A stretch of DNA of 6,094 nt from Chitinophagales bacterium (GTDB taxonomy: Bacteria > Bacteroidota > Bacteroidia > Chitinophagales > UBA2359): the NCBI GenBank assembly GCA_020629335.1, contig JAHDDN010000337.1:1-6094 (forward strand), written 5' to 3'. The notes below the pieces were generated by a model. The model saw only the letters and a list, made by a program, of their open reading frames with translations. It was not told where the DNA came from and searched no databases. Position 1 is the first letter of the stretch. Each line of letters starts with the position of its first letter. This document shows positions 1 through 6,094 of this stretch, piece after piece. Position numbers and translations under genes: made by a program.

Positions 1-1335
1 GGCCATACTTCTGGTAGTACATTAGCAAGTTATGTGAATGGTACAAAAGTAGATTGTATGGAGTCTCGTACTTATTCTGTAAGTATCACAGATGATTGTG
101 GCAATACAAGTACTGCGCATGTTGTAGTAACTCGACTGGCAGATACACATGCTCCAACATGTCCTGATTTGGATGATCATGACTTAAATTGTATTGGAGA
201 AATTCCTTGTGTTGATGATGTGCTTGTTTTAGTGGAGGCGGGCGTTACTGATAATTGTCCTGGGCATATCTCTGTAGTATTGTATAATGATACAGGATCT
301 CCTGTATGTGAAAATGGTAGTTTTTCTCGTACCTATTCATTTACCGTTACAGATGAATGTGGCAATTCAACTCACTGTTCTGTTACCTATTCAGGTTATT
401 GCGATGATGGTGGCTACTGTACACTCACTCAAGGAGGATGGGGTAATGCTGGTGGTCAGTATCCTTGGTCAGATGGCGATGGTCAAGCTTCCACTTCAGA
501 TATTATCACAGCTTTGATGTCAGTAAACGGGCCAGTTGTGATTGGAAATGCTGGAAACACATTGACTGTTCAATCTGCCCAATGTGTGATTACTTTATTG
601 CCAAGTGCTGGAGGCCCTGCGCCTCTTGCTTCAGGGGCTTATACTGCTTCTCCAAGTAATGCTTGTGATGCTGGTGACAATCAACAAAATCCACAAGGAA
701 GACTGAAGAATAACTTAGCCACGAATACGATTGCATTACAACTCAATATTTGGTATAGTGCTTACTTCGGTTTAGATTTAGGATCTGTAGATTTGACTAG
801 TCCATGTATTGTAGGGATTGATCTTAGTTGGACAGCTTTAGGCTATCCAGCGACTGTACAAGGGCTTTTAGATTTTGCGAATGATGTCCTTGGTGGGGCT
901 TATACTAATAATTCTTTGGCTGGCTTAGCTGCGGGCGCAATTAGTTCGATTAATGAATATTGGGATGAGTGTCAAACTAATTATGAAGACCCTTGTGATG
1001 CAGATAAATCAGGTCAAGACTTATTAACTGAAAATTGGATTGATGAGGATAGTCAAATGGAAGTTAATCATAGCGTTTATCCTAACCCATTGAGTGGAGC
1101 CCAAGCTATTATTAGCTTTAACACAATAGAAGCAGCTCATGCAATAGTAGACGTTTATGATCTTGCTGGCCATCGTATTGGCAGTTTATTTAATGCTGCC
1201 GTAGATGGCAATACTGAATATAAGTTGGAGTTCGATACGAGTAATCATCCTGCGGGTATCTATATTTATCGTTTACAAGTGAATAATGATAGTAAACAAT
1301 CGCTACATTATGGTAAAATATTTTTACTGAAGTAG
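1..1335 (+). CDS. Partial (5' end missing) cell-surface protein with Ig-like modules and type A T9SS sorting domain
   Basis: The reading frame is open from the first base, so this is the last 444 residues of a longer gene; the GTG at 34 is not its start. Residues 1-46 and about 54-131 are two Ig/HYR-like modules, each with a TYSxxxTDxCGN core (around residues 24-35 and 111-122), a pattern common in large Bacteroidota surface proteins. Residues 140-325 form a cysteine-bounded domain that starts CTLTQGGWGNAGG, has a central CVITLLPSAGG segment and ends NEYWDEC. I recognise this domain from other secreted Bacteroidota proteins but know no function for it. After an acidic linker, residues 359-444 are a type A T9SS tail (VYPNP start, VDVYDLAGHRIG, PAGIYIYRL, final K). 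The protein should therefore cross the outer membrane through T9SS, and in such proteins the tail is usually cleaved and replaced by surface attachment. It converges on the 817-residue gene and is followed by a strong terminator. No catalytic motif is visible; adhesion is a guess from architecture. Confidence 0.93.
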   Translation, partial: GHTSGSTLASYVNGTKVDCMESRTYSVSITDDCGNTSTAHVVVTRLADTHAPTCPDLDDHDLNCIGEIPCVDDVLVLVEAGVTDNCPGHISVVLYNDTGSPVCENGSFSRTYSFTVTDECGNSTHCSVTYSGYCDDGGYCTLTQGGWGNAGGQYPWSDGDGQASTSDIITALMSVNGPVVIGNAGNTLTVQSAQCVITLLPSAGGPAPLASGAYTASPSNACDAGDNQQNPQGRLKNNLATNTIALQLNIWYSAYFGLDLGSVDLTSPCIVGIDLSWTALGYPATVQGLLDFANDVLGGAYTNNSLAGLAAGAISSINEYWDECQTNYEDPCDADKSGQDLLTENWIDEDSQMEVNHSVYPNPLSGAQAIISFNTIEAAHAIVDVYDLAGHRIGSLFNAAVDGNTEYKLEFDTSNHPAGIYIYRLQVNNDSKQSLHYGKIFLLK

Positions 1336-1350
1336 TTTGTTAAATAATGG

Positions 1351-1393
1351 AAGGGTTTGTTGTAGCAATGCTACGCAAACCCTTTTTTATTTT
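1351..1393 (+). terminator. Rho-independent terminator between convergent genes
   Basis: AAGGGTTTG (1351-1359) pairs with CAAACCCTT (1376-1384). Inside it GTAGC (1362-1366) pairs with GCTAC (1370-1374) around an AAT loop, giving a nearly continuous stem with only a small TT/G irregularity. The T-run at 1383-1388 and further Ts to 1393 follow on the + strand, 16 bases after the stop of the upstream gene. The hairpin also lies just beyond the stop codon of the convergent minus-strand gene. The minus-strand sequence after it (CCATTATTT) is a weaker U-tract, so termination in both directions is possible but better supported for +. Confidence 0.88.
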
Positions 1394-3845
1394 ATCTAAT
1401 CAGGCTAATATTTCCCTTGCGAAATACATCTATTGCATCACTATTAGTACAGCCTCTAACTCTGGCTTCTAAATACCAAACGTATACACCTAATTCCATT
1501 TTTTCGCCTGAGAATTCACCATCCCAAGAATCCCCTAATGCACTGATTACTTTGAGTTGTTTCCCCCAACGATCAAATACTTGGAAATTAAAAGACTCCA
1601 CAGTAATATCTGGAATTGGTATGGGCCTAAAAACATCATTCAATCCATCACCATTCGGTGAAAAGGCATTGGGAATGGAAAACACAATGGCGTTAGCATC
1701 TAAATTATCAGTGAGAAGGATAATTTCGTCTCGCTTCGTTTCACACTCATTAGATACATCCACCCAATAAGTTCCCGCCGCATTAAAGCTATTAGTCGCT
1801 TCCGTTGAGCCATCGCTCCATAAATAAGAAATGGCATTAGGCGTTGTGGCATCTAAATTAATGCTGGGTGTATCACATAAATTTTGATCTGGCCCTAAAT
1901 CAGGTGCTAAAAGTTCGGGACTAAAATCTAATTGCAAACTATCCATTCCACTACATCCTTCATCTGTTGTAATAGTTACGGCATATACTCCTGCTTCTGT
2001 CGTTACAAAAATAGAATCTGTAGAACCATCTTGCCATTCATAGCTTACTGGGTAAGCAGTATAAGTTGCGTCTATCTCTACCACTTCTCCAAAACAAGCC
2101 AACATATCTTCTCCTAATTCAAAATTTATATTGGGAGAATCATTCACTACAGCAGTTCCACTCAACACACCATCTACACAATTAATAGAGGCTGCAACAA
2201 CTGAAATCAAGCTATATTCTCCTTCTTGATCTACTAATATTTCATAGCTATTTTCGCTCGTTGTAATGGTATCTACTGCTTCTCCATTGAGCGCATAAAC
2301 AAAAGTTTTTTCTCCTATATCATCCGAAAACTCGACATTAATCGGTATCGTGCTGGATTGATTATTACAAGCTAAACTTCCACCTCCACTCATAAAAGCA
2401 GCCAAGTATTGTTCTTCTACCGTAACAGTTACAGAAGAAGAAGTACAGCCATTATCTCCTGTAATAGTGTAGGTAGTCGTCACTTCTGGAGACGCAATAG
2501 GATGTGGACAGTCGGTGCAACTCAAGCCCTCTGCTGGAGACCAAGTATAATCAATTATTTCAGACAGATCATCGCAACCTAATTCAACACTTTCTGTAGG
2601 ACAAATACAAATATCCGCACCTGCACAAGCAAAACTTATATTGGCAGGAATGAAAGCTGCATTCAAATAAATTCTTTTGTGTTGTTGATTTTGTGGCAAC
2701 TGCGTATCTAAATCTATCCATCCAGGAATAAATCCGCCATAAGATAAATCTTCCAAATCTGACCCCTCAAAATCATGCCCTGCTAAATAGCTAACATTCC
2801 CTCCAAGAGTTGCGCCATTATGATCGGCTGCTGAAAGAATAATATCTTCGTTTTGGTTCACAATTCCAATATAAGAATTAGTTATCCAATCACTTCCACC
2901 ATCTAAATTGAAAGAGTATAAGGAGCCATGAATATCCGTTGCTAAATCCCCTTGAAATTGCATCAAAGCCATATCACCAAATGAATAGTCATAAGTATCA
3001 TTATCTCCAAATATCTCATTCACCCCATCATCTGTATGAAAAAAACCCCCATTTTCAAATGGTTCAATTGCAATACACTGGGCGAAGAAATTCCCTCCAT
3101 TATCTACAAAATCTTGAACGCTTGGAATATAATTTGGATTATTAATATTATCCAAATGAGGTTGAGAAATAAAAGTATAACAGCTGTAATCATCAAAAAA
3201 AACTTGACTCGAAATCAGCTCAAAAGGAATACCTGCTTCTTGCAATAACTCCACATGTACATAAGAAGAAAAGCCATCATTAAGCACTGCTATTGTAGGT
3301 GGATAAGTCAAGTGATGTCGCACATCTAAATCTATTGTTTCTCCTAATTCATAAACCGTCACATCTCGTCCAAAATCCTCAATAATCCCATCTAATAAGG
3401 CAGTGATATTTCCTTCCGACTCACAATCCACTATGGCTAAGTCTGCAATATCCACGACAAAAGCACCACTTATAAAATCATATTCTGCCATCACATTCTC
3501 CACAGGAAATAACTGTCGAGCATTCACCGTAAAATCAATTTCGTCCTTTTCTTTGCCAGTACGCACCACCCATTTTACAGGAATACCTCCTTCCAAAATA
3601 TGATAAGCCAAGCCATAAGCCGCTACATTAAAACCTACAAAATCAATATCCACCCACTCATTCGTCATCGGAATAGACTGCTTCTCTTCATCCAATGGAA
3701 TGATGTAAGAGCCCTCCCCTATTGTTTCCAAATTAGCTACAGCAGGTGGCAAATCTTGGGCATAAGCATCCACAAAAAGCCCACACAATAGACTAAGCAA
3801 CAATGCTTTGCAAATATTCCCAATATGATAATTAATCGAAGACAT
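1392..3845 (-). CDS. Secreted multi-domain protein with amidotransferase-like N-terminal module, Ig-like modules and type B (gliding-motility-associated) T9SS C-terminal domain
   Basis: A complete gene of 817 residues. I chose ATG at 3845; a TTG lies directly before it (3848) and an in-frame TAA lies at 3855-3857, so the start cannot be much further upstream. Residues 1-29 are a signal peptide (hydrophobic ALLLSLLCGLF core, cleavage after AYA). Residues about 33-405 form one module with FNVAAYGLAYHILEGGIPVK, then FVDNGGNFFAQC (Cys257), YLAGHDF (His357) and RIYLNAAFIPA. The glycine-glycine strand leading into a cysteine resembles the nucleophile elbow of class I glutamine amidotransferase/ThuA-like folds; catalysis is unproven. 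Four Ig/PKD-like modules follow at about 412-477 (with YTWSPAEGLSCTDCPHP), 480-574, 575-641 and 647-712. Residues 721-817 match the gliding-motility-associated C-terminal domain: PNAFSPNGDGLNDVFRP, FDRWG (757-761) and SWDG (773-776). Such type B tails direct export through T9SS. The gene is probably transcribed alone: terminators lie upstream and a convergent gene lies downstream. Function is unknown; a surface or secreted role is well supported. Confidence 0.95.
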   Translation of the reverse strand: MSSINYHIGNICKALLLSLLCGLFVDAYAQDLPPAVANLETIGEGSYIIPLDEEKQSIPMTNEWVDIDFVGFNVAAYGLAYHILEGGIPVKWVVRTGKEKDEIDFTVNARQLFPVENVMAEYDFISGAFVVDIADLAIVDCESEGNITALLDGIIEDFGRDVTVYELGETIDLDVRHHLTYPPTIAVLNDGFSSYVHVELLQEAGIPFELISSQVFFDDYSCYTFISQPHLDNINNPNYIPSVQDFVDNGGNFFAQCIAIEPFENGGFFHTDDGVNEIFGDNDTYDYSFGDMALMQFQGDLATDIHGSLYSFNLDGGSDWITNSYIGIVNQNEDIILSAADHNGATLGGNVSYLAGHDFEGSDLEDLSYGGFIPGWIDLDTQLPQNQQHKRIYLNAAFIPANISFACAGADICICPTESVELGCDDLSEIIDYTWSPAEGLSCTDCPHPIASPEVTTTYTITGDNGCTSSSVTVTVEEQYLAAFMSGGGSLACNNQSSTIPINVEFSDDIGEKTFVYALNGEAVDTITTSENSYEILVDQEGEYSLISVVAASINCVDGVLSGTAVVNDSPNINFELGEDMLACFGEVVEIDATYTAYPVSYEWQDGSTDSIFVTTEAGVYAVTITTDEGCSGMDSLQLDFSPELLAPDLGPDQNLCDTPSINLDATTPNAISYLWSDGSTEATNSFNAAGTYWVDVSNECETKRDEIILLTDNLDANAIVFSIPNAFSPNGDGLNDVFRPIPIPDITVESFNFQVFDRWGKQLKVISALGDSWDGEFSGEKMELGVYVWYLEARVRGCTNSDAIDVFRKGNISLIR

Positions 3846-3858
3846 CAAGGCAATTTAG

Positions 3859-3866
3859 CAAAATTA
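3859..3866 (-). promoter_or_regulatory. Candidate Bacteroidota -7 promoter box for the 817-residue gene
   Basis: Read on the minus strand, this is TAATTTTG, an exact match to the Bacteroidota -7 consensus TAnnTTTG. It ends 13 bases before the ATG at 3845, so the leader would be only about 7-10 bases and would carry no Shine-Dalgarno sequence, which is usual in this phylum. No convincing TTG-type -33 element is visible at the expected spacing, and an AT-rich octamer can occur by chance, so this is a moderate call. Confidence 0.4.
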
Positions 3867-3917
3867 AAGCAGTATTAAGCGTCTTTATCTTGACGAAATG
3901 AATTAATTTGGGCGTGC

Positions 3918-3991
3918 CTCTTCCAATTTTTTTCATGCGCCAGTAGGGGCGCACCTGTGTGTGCGCCCTCGCATGAAAAAAATTGGAAGAG
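3918..3991. repeat. Long perfect inverted repeat, arm 1 of the structured element
   Basis: Positions 3918-3939 and 3970-3991 are perfect 22-base reverse complements. Each contains a seven-base T or A run flanked by CTTCCAA/TTGGAAG and CATGCG/CGCATG. Nested inside, GGGCGCAC (3947-3954) pairs with GTGCGCCC (3961-3968) around the six-base loop CTGTGT. The left side has seven extra unpaired bases (CCAGTAG) against one T on the right. The whole forms a 74-base hairpin. The T-run lies within the stem rather than after it, so this is not a normal terminator. Confidence 0.9.
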
Positions 3992-4007
3992 TCGGGCTAT
4001 CCGCTCT

Positions 4008-4110
4008 TATGCAGCTATGCGTCTGCTACTCCACTAAGGCGCTCTTGTCTGCCTTTCAGGCCAGCCTACGTGCGCCTAAGTTCCGTAAGCAGTCGCATAT
4101 ACGCCGCATA
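4008..4110. repeat. Interrupted inverted repeat, arm 2 of the structured element
   Basis: Four stacked helices can be read here. TATGC (4008-4012) pairs with GCATA (4106-4110). TATGCGTCTGCT (4016-4027) pairs with AGCAGTCGCATA (4088-4099) with one T-T mismatch. ACTAAGGCGC (4033-4042) pairs with GCGCCTAAGT (4072-4081) with one A-A mismatch. At the tip, CTGCCT (4049-4054) pairs with AGGCCAG (4058-4064) around TTC with one bulged C. Single mismatches inside otherwise long helices suggest a decaying or evolving structure rather than chance pairing. Confidence 0.7.
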
Positions 4111-4129
4111 CCGCTTCTATCCCTCACGC

Positions 4130-4167
4130 AAAAAATAAAAGGAGCTGTATCATTACAATACAGCTCC
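4130..4167 (-). terminator. Second (distal) Rho-independent terminator of the minus-strand surface-protein gene
   Basis: GGAGCTGTAT (4141-4150) and ATACAGCTCC (4158-4167) are perfect 10-base inverted repeats with a 7-base loop. On the minus strand the stem is followed directly by TTTTATTTTTT (4140-4130), a good U-tract. It lies about 110 bases after the stop codon at 4279 and behind another terminator, and would block read-through into the structured element and the gene beyond. Confidence 0.85.
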
Positions 4168-4217
4168 TAAATAATCATAGGTCAAAAAAACAATGGGCAT
4201 TGAGCCTACATTTTTGT

Positions 4218-4257
4218 AAAAAAGCTATAGCTGGAACGACTAATAACCAGCTATAGC
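4218..4257 (-). terminator. First (proximal) Rho-independent terminator of the minus-strand surface-protein gene
   Basis: GCTATAGCTGG (4224-4234) and CCAGCTATAGC (4247-4257) are perfect 11-base inverted repeats around a 12-base loop. On the minus strand the stem is followed by six Ts (4223-4218). It begins 21 bases after the TAA at 4279-4281, the expected place for the terminator of that gene. Confidence 0.87.
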
Positions 4258-4278
4258 CTACACTCTCAACTAAATCAA

Positions 4279-6094
4279 TTATCGTATTAATACTAACTGT
4301 GTAATTACTTCCTTATCTGTTGTACTCAACTTGCAAATGTAAATACCACTTTCGTAATCCTCTGCACTGAAGTACAGCTCATATACTTTATTTGCTTGCG
4401 TTTCACCTTCAAATAATTCGGCTACTTTTCGTCCTGTTAGATCGTACACTTCTAAACTCGCTGGACCACCTATTTGTGTCATAAAACTAATCGTGCTCAT
4501 TTCTGAAAATGGGTTTGGATAAGCCGTCAAAGCTAAACCATCAGCGGCTGTTTTTAATCTACCACCATTCCTCGAAAGTGGTACCCAATAATAGCCTGAA
4601 GTTTCTTGATCACCACAAGTAACTACTACTGTATAAAAACCAGACTCTAAAGCCGTAATATCTTCCGTGCTTGCACTAAAACCATTAGGACCTGTCCATT
4701 CATAGGCATAAGGACCACCATCACAGCCTGCCATCGTGATATCCACGACTCCATCATTTCCACCAGTACCCAAACTTTCTCCTTCAATCAAAACATTGTC
4801 AATATCTAAGATATTACCAGCATTACTGACTGAAGTATTACCACCTCCTGTACCATCATCATTGGTAAAGACTAATATGGCATCTGTACAGCCATTCGCA
4901 TCTGTTACAGTGACTGTCCATTCCGCATTATCTGCATAAGTAATATTAATTTGCTCATCATAATCAGCATCACTACTGCCTGTTGTTTCCCATCTCACAT
5001 AGCCTGTACGATCCCATTCATATTGATAAGGTTGTGTACCTCCTCCTATTAAAATTTCATGATTGTTATAGTAGACGGGCATTATACCTCCATTTAATCC
5101 TTCTAATGTATTAGCTATTCCACCTAATACTATAAAGGGGGAAGGCATCACAATTAATCCGCCAATTTGAGCGGCGTCATAACATTCACCATCTGACAAT
5201 ACAGCCTCTATACTCTCTCCTACCGCTAATGGAATAGTCGTTCCATTACCAATCTCTTCACTATATGCATAGGAGATATAATTACCTGGAGTTGTTGTTA
5301 CAAAGTTGATTGGGCTGGCAATAGTTGTAGAGTTCCCTCCAATAATTTCAACAATCAATCCTGTATCCGCATCTACTAATACGAAAAAGAAATTGTAATC
5401 TGGATCAACAAAATAAGCGCTTACGTCTAAACCTATTGGATCTTCAGGACATAAAGGCAAATTCACAGCACCACTTCCAGCAAATGCCTCACAACAAGGC
5501 TCATAAATAATTACGCTTACAGTTTCTGTATCATCTGGACAAGCACCACCTTCCATAAAATAATCGAAAGTATAGGTACCTGCCGCTTCACCAACTGGAT
5601 CAAAAATATTGGGTGGACTAACTCCTCCTACTGAAGGGGTAGCAGAACTCTCTGACCATACTCCACCAGCATCTGCCCCAGTGATTAAATCATCTAATAT
5701 CACTAATTCTGTACCTGGTACATTACAGATTTCAATAGCTGGTTCAGCAGTTCCTGCATTCACAACTCCATCTATAGTAACCGTCAAATTTTCTTCGCAA
5801 CCGACATTGGTATTGACACTATGTGTAATGGTATAAATACCTGGCACACTTGCTCCTGGATCAATAGCCCCTGTTATTGCATCAATAACTAAACCTGTAG
5901 CTGGGCTGGCTGTAAAATCACCATCTGGGTCTGTGAAATTCGCATTAATTACTGCATCCGTTGTACATAATTCTACTGGATCAATCCCATAATCAAAGGT
6001 CGCATCGCAGCATGGATCTACTATCGTTACGGATACCGTAGCTTGATCATTTGGACAAGCTCCTCCATTGACGGTATATACAAAGGTATATGTA
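4279..6094 (-). CDS. Partial (5' end missing) SprB/Ig-repeat cell-surface protein with type A T9SS sorting domain
   Basis: The frame stays open to the right edge, so these are the last 604 residues of a longer protein; the GTG at 5847 is internal. In order (numbering from the edge): a module end TYTFVYTVNGGACPND with PCCDA (1-31); an Ig/cadherin-like module with ASPATGLVIDAITGAI and PGIYTITH (about 36-108); a module with DDLITGADAGGVWSE ending TYTFDYFMEGGACPDD and PCCEA (about 120-203); a less recognisable stretch (about 204-345); a segment with PYQYEWD and WTVTVTDANGCTD (355-404); and an SprB-type repeat DGVVDITMAG...PYAYEWTGPNG...GFYTVVVT (447-492). Residues 524-604 are a type A T9SS tail: AYPNPF, LEVYDLTGRKVAELFEG, SGIYICKL and a final LVLIR. 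The protein is predicted to be exported by T9SS and displayed on the cell surface. SprB-like repeats occur in gliding adhesins, but that role here is inference. No enzymatic motif is visible. Two terminators follow the stop. Confidence 0.94.
   Translation of the reverse strand, partial: TYTFVYTVNGGACPNDQATVSVTIVDPCCDATFDYGIDPVELCTTDAVINANFTDPDGDFTASPATGLVIDAITGAIDPGASVPGIYTITHSVNTNVGCEENLTVTIDGVVNAGTAEPAIEICNVPGTELVILDDLITGADAGGVWSESSATPSVGGVSPPNIFDPVGEAAGTYTFDYFMEGGACPDDTETVSVIIYEPCCEAFAGSGAVNLPLCPEDPIGLDVSAYFVDPDYNFFFVLVDADTGLIVEIIGGNSTTIASPINFVTTTPGNYISYAYSEEIGNGTTIPLAVGESIEAVLSDGECYDAAQIGGLIVMPSPFIVLGGIANTLEGLNGGIMPVYYNNHEILIGGGTQPYQYEWDRTGYVRWETTGSSDADYDEQINITYADNAEWTVTVTDANGCTDAILVFTNDDGTGGGNTSVSNAGNILDIDNVLIEGESLGTGGNDGVVDITMAGCDGGPYAYEWTGPNGFSASTEDITALESGFYTVVVTCGDQETSGYYWVPLSRNGGRLKTAADGLALTAYPNPFSEMSTISFMTQIGGPASLEVYDLTGRKVAELFEGETQANKVYELYFSAEDYESGIYICKLSTTDKEVITQLVLIR

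Larger units (their letters stand above)
3910..4129. repeat. GC-rich structured intergenic element with nested inverted repeats
   Basis: This block stands out from its surroundings. By hand count 4001-4120 is 55% G+C, against about 37-43% in two 60-base samples of the flanking genes. It can fold as one unit: GCGTG at 3912-3916 pairs with CACGC at 4125-4129, enclosing two large hairpin arms (3918-3991 and 4008-4110) joined by a linker GTCGGGCTATCCGC. The layout, with a GGGCGTGCC start, an internal TCGGGCTATCCGCT and a CTATCCCTCACGC end, resembles interspersed non-coding repeats I recall from Bacteroidota genomes, but that is memory, not a search. No target-site duplication is seen at the ends and no coding sequence inside is credible. 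It may be a mobile or repeat-derived DNA element, or a structured RNA; strand is undetermined. Confidence 0.65.

Noticed and set aside
34..36. GTG at 34 as the start of the first gene
   Set aside because: The frame is open to base 1 and the sequence before it fits the same Ig-like module, so the true start lies outside the window.
1417..3791. Several frames of 60-120 codons on the + strand opposite the 817-residue gene
   Set aside because: They are antisense shadows: the minus-strand frame has a signal peptide and recognisable domains throughout, while these have none.
3846..3848. TTG at 3848 as start codon of the 817-residue protein
   Set aside because: An ATG follows immediately and gives an equally good signal peptide; TTG starts are rarer. 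It would add only one residue.
4016..4099. Possible tRNA in the second hairpin arm
   Set aside because: The size is near that of a tRNA, but there is no T-loop GTTCGA motif, no D-loop pattern and no anticodon arm; it is one long interrupted hairpin rather than a cloverleaf.
3961..4170. Open frame of 69 codons on the + strand starting within the structured element
   Set aside because: It starts inside the loop-side arm of the 74-base hairpin, runs through both inverted repeats and the distal terminator hairpin, and its translation resembles no protein I know. It is best explained as a chance frame in the repeat.
3846..4278. Retron, CRISPR or transposon hypothesis for the structured gap
   Set aside because: No reverse transcriptase, Cas protein or transposase is encoded in the window, there are no regularly spaced direct repeats, and no target-site duplication flanks the element.
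5845..5847. GTG at 5847 as the start of the last gene
   Set aside because: The frame continues without a stop to the window edge, and the upstream residues complete recognisable Ig-like modules.

Overview
The window looks like a piece of a Bacteroidota chromosome, most likely a marine or activated-sludge member of the Saprospiria/Lewinella type. I infer this from content: all three genes encode large secreted or cell-surface proteins built from Ig-like/SprB-type modules, and each ends in a type IX secretion system (T9SS) sorting domain. Starts also lack an obvious Shine-Dalgarno sequence, and a TAnnTTTG-type promoter box can be seen. The taxon is an inference; there is no rRNA or housekeeping gene to anchor it.

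Layout. (1) Positions 1-1335, + strand: the 3' part of a surface-protein gene, with Ig-like 'DxCGN' modules, a conserved cysteine-bounded 'TQGGWGN' domain of unknown function, and a type A T9SS sorting tail. (2) 1351-1393: a strong hairpin plus T-run that ends this gene and sits between two convergent genes. (3) 1392-3845, - strand: a complete 817-residue secreted protein with a signal peptide, an N-terminal module that looks like a glutamine-amidotransferase-like fold, four Ig/PKD-like modules and a gliding-motility-associated (type B) T9SS C-terminal domain. (4) 3846-4278: a 433-base non-coding gap. It holds a probable promoter for gene 3, a GC-richer element of about 220 bases with two elaborate inverted repeats closed by a short terminal stem, and two consecutive Rho-independent terminators for the next gene. 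(5) 4279-6094, - strand: the 3' part of another multi-domain surface protein, ending in a type A T9SS tail and running off the right edge.

The three genes read as independent transcription units rather than an operon. Gene 1 converges on gene 3, and genes 3 and 5 share a strand but are separated by two terminators and the structured element. Together they form a small cluster of T9SS cargo proteins, probably adhesins or other surface-exposed factors. No enzyme activity can be assigned with certainty. The least ordinary parts are the structured intergenic element and the N-terminal module of the 817-residue protein. I see no sign of a defence system, CRISPR array, transposase or reverse transcriptase.
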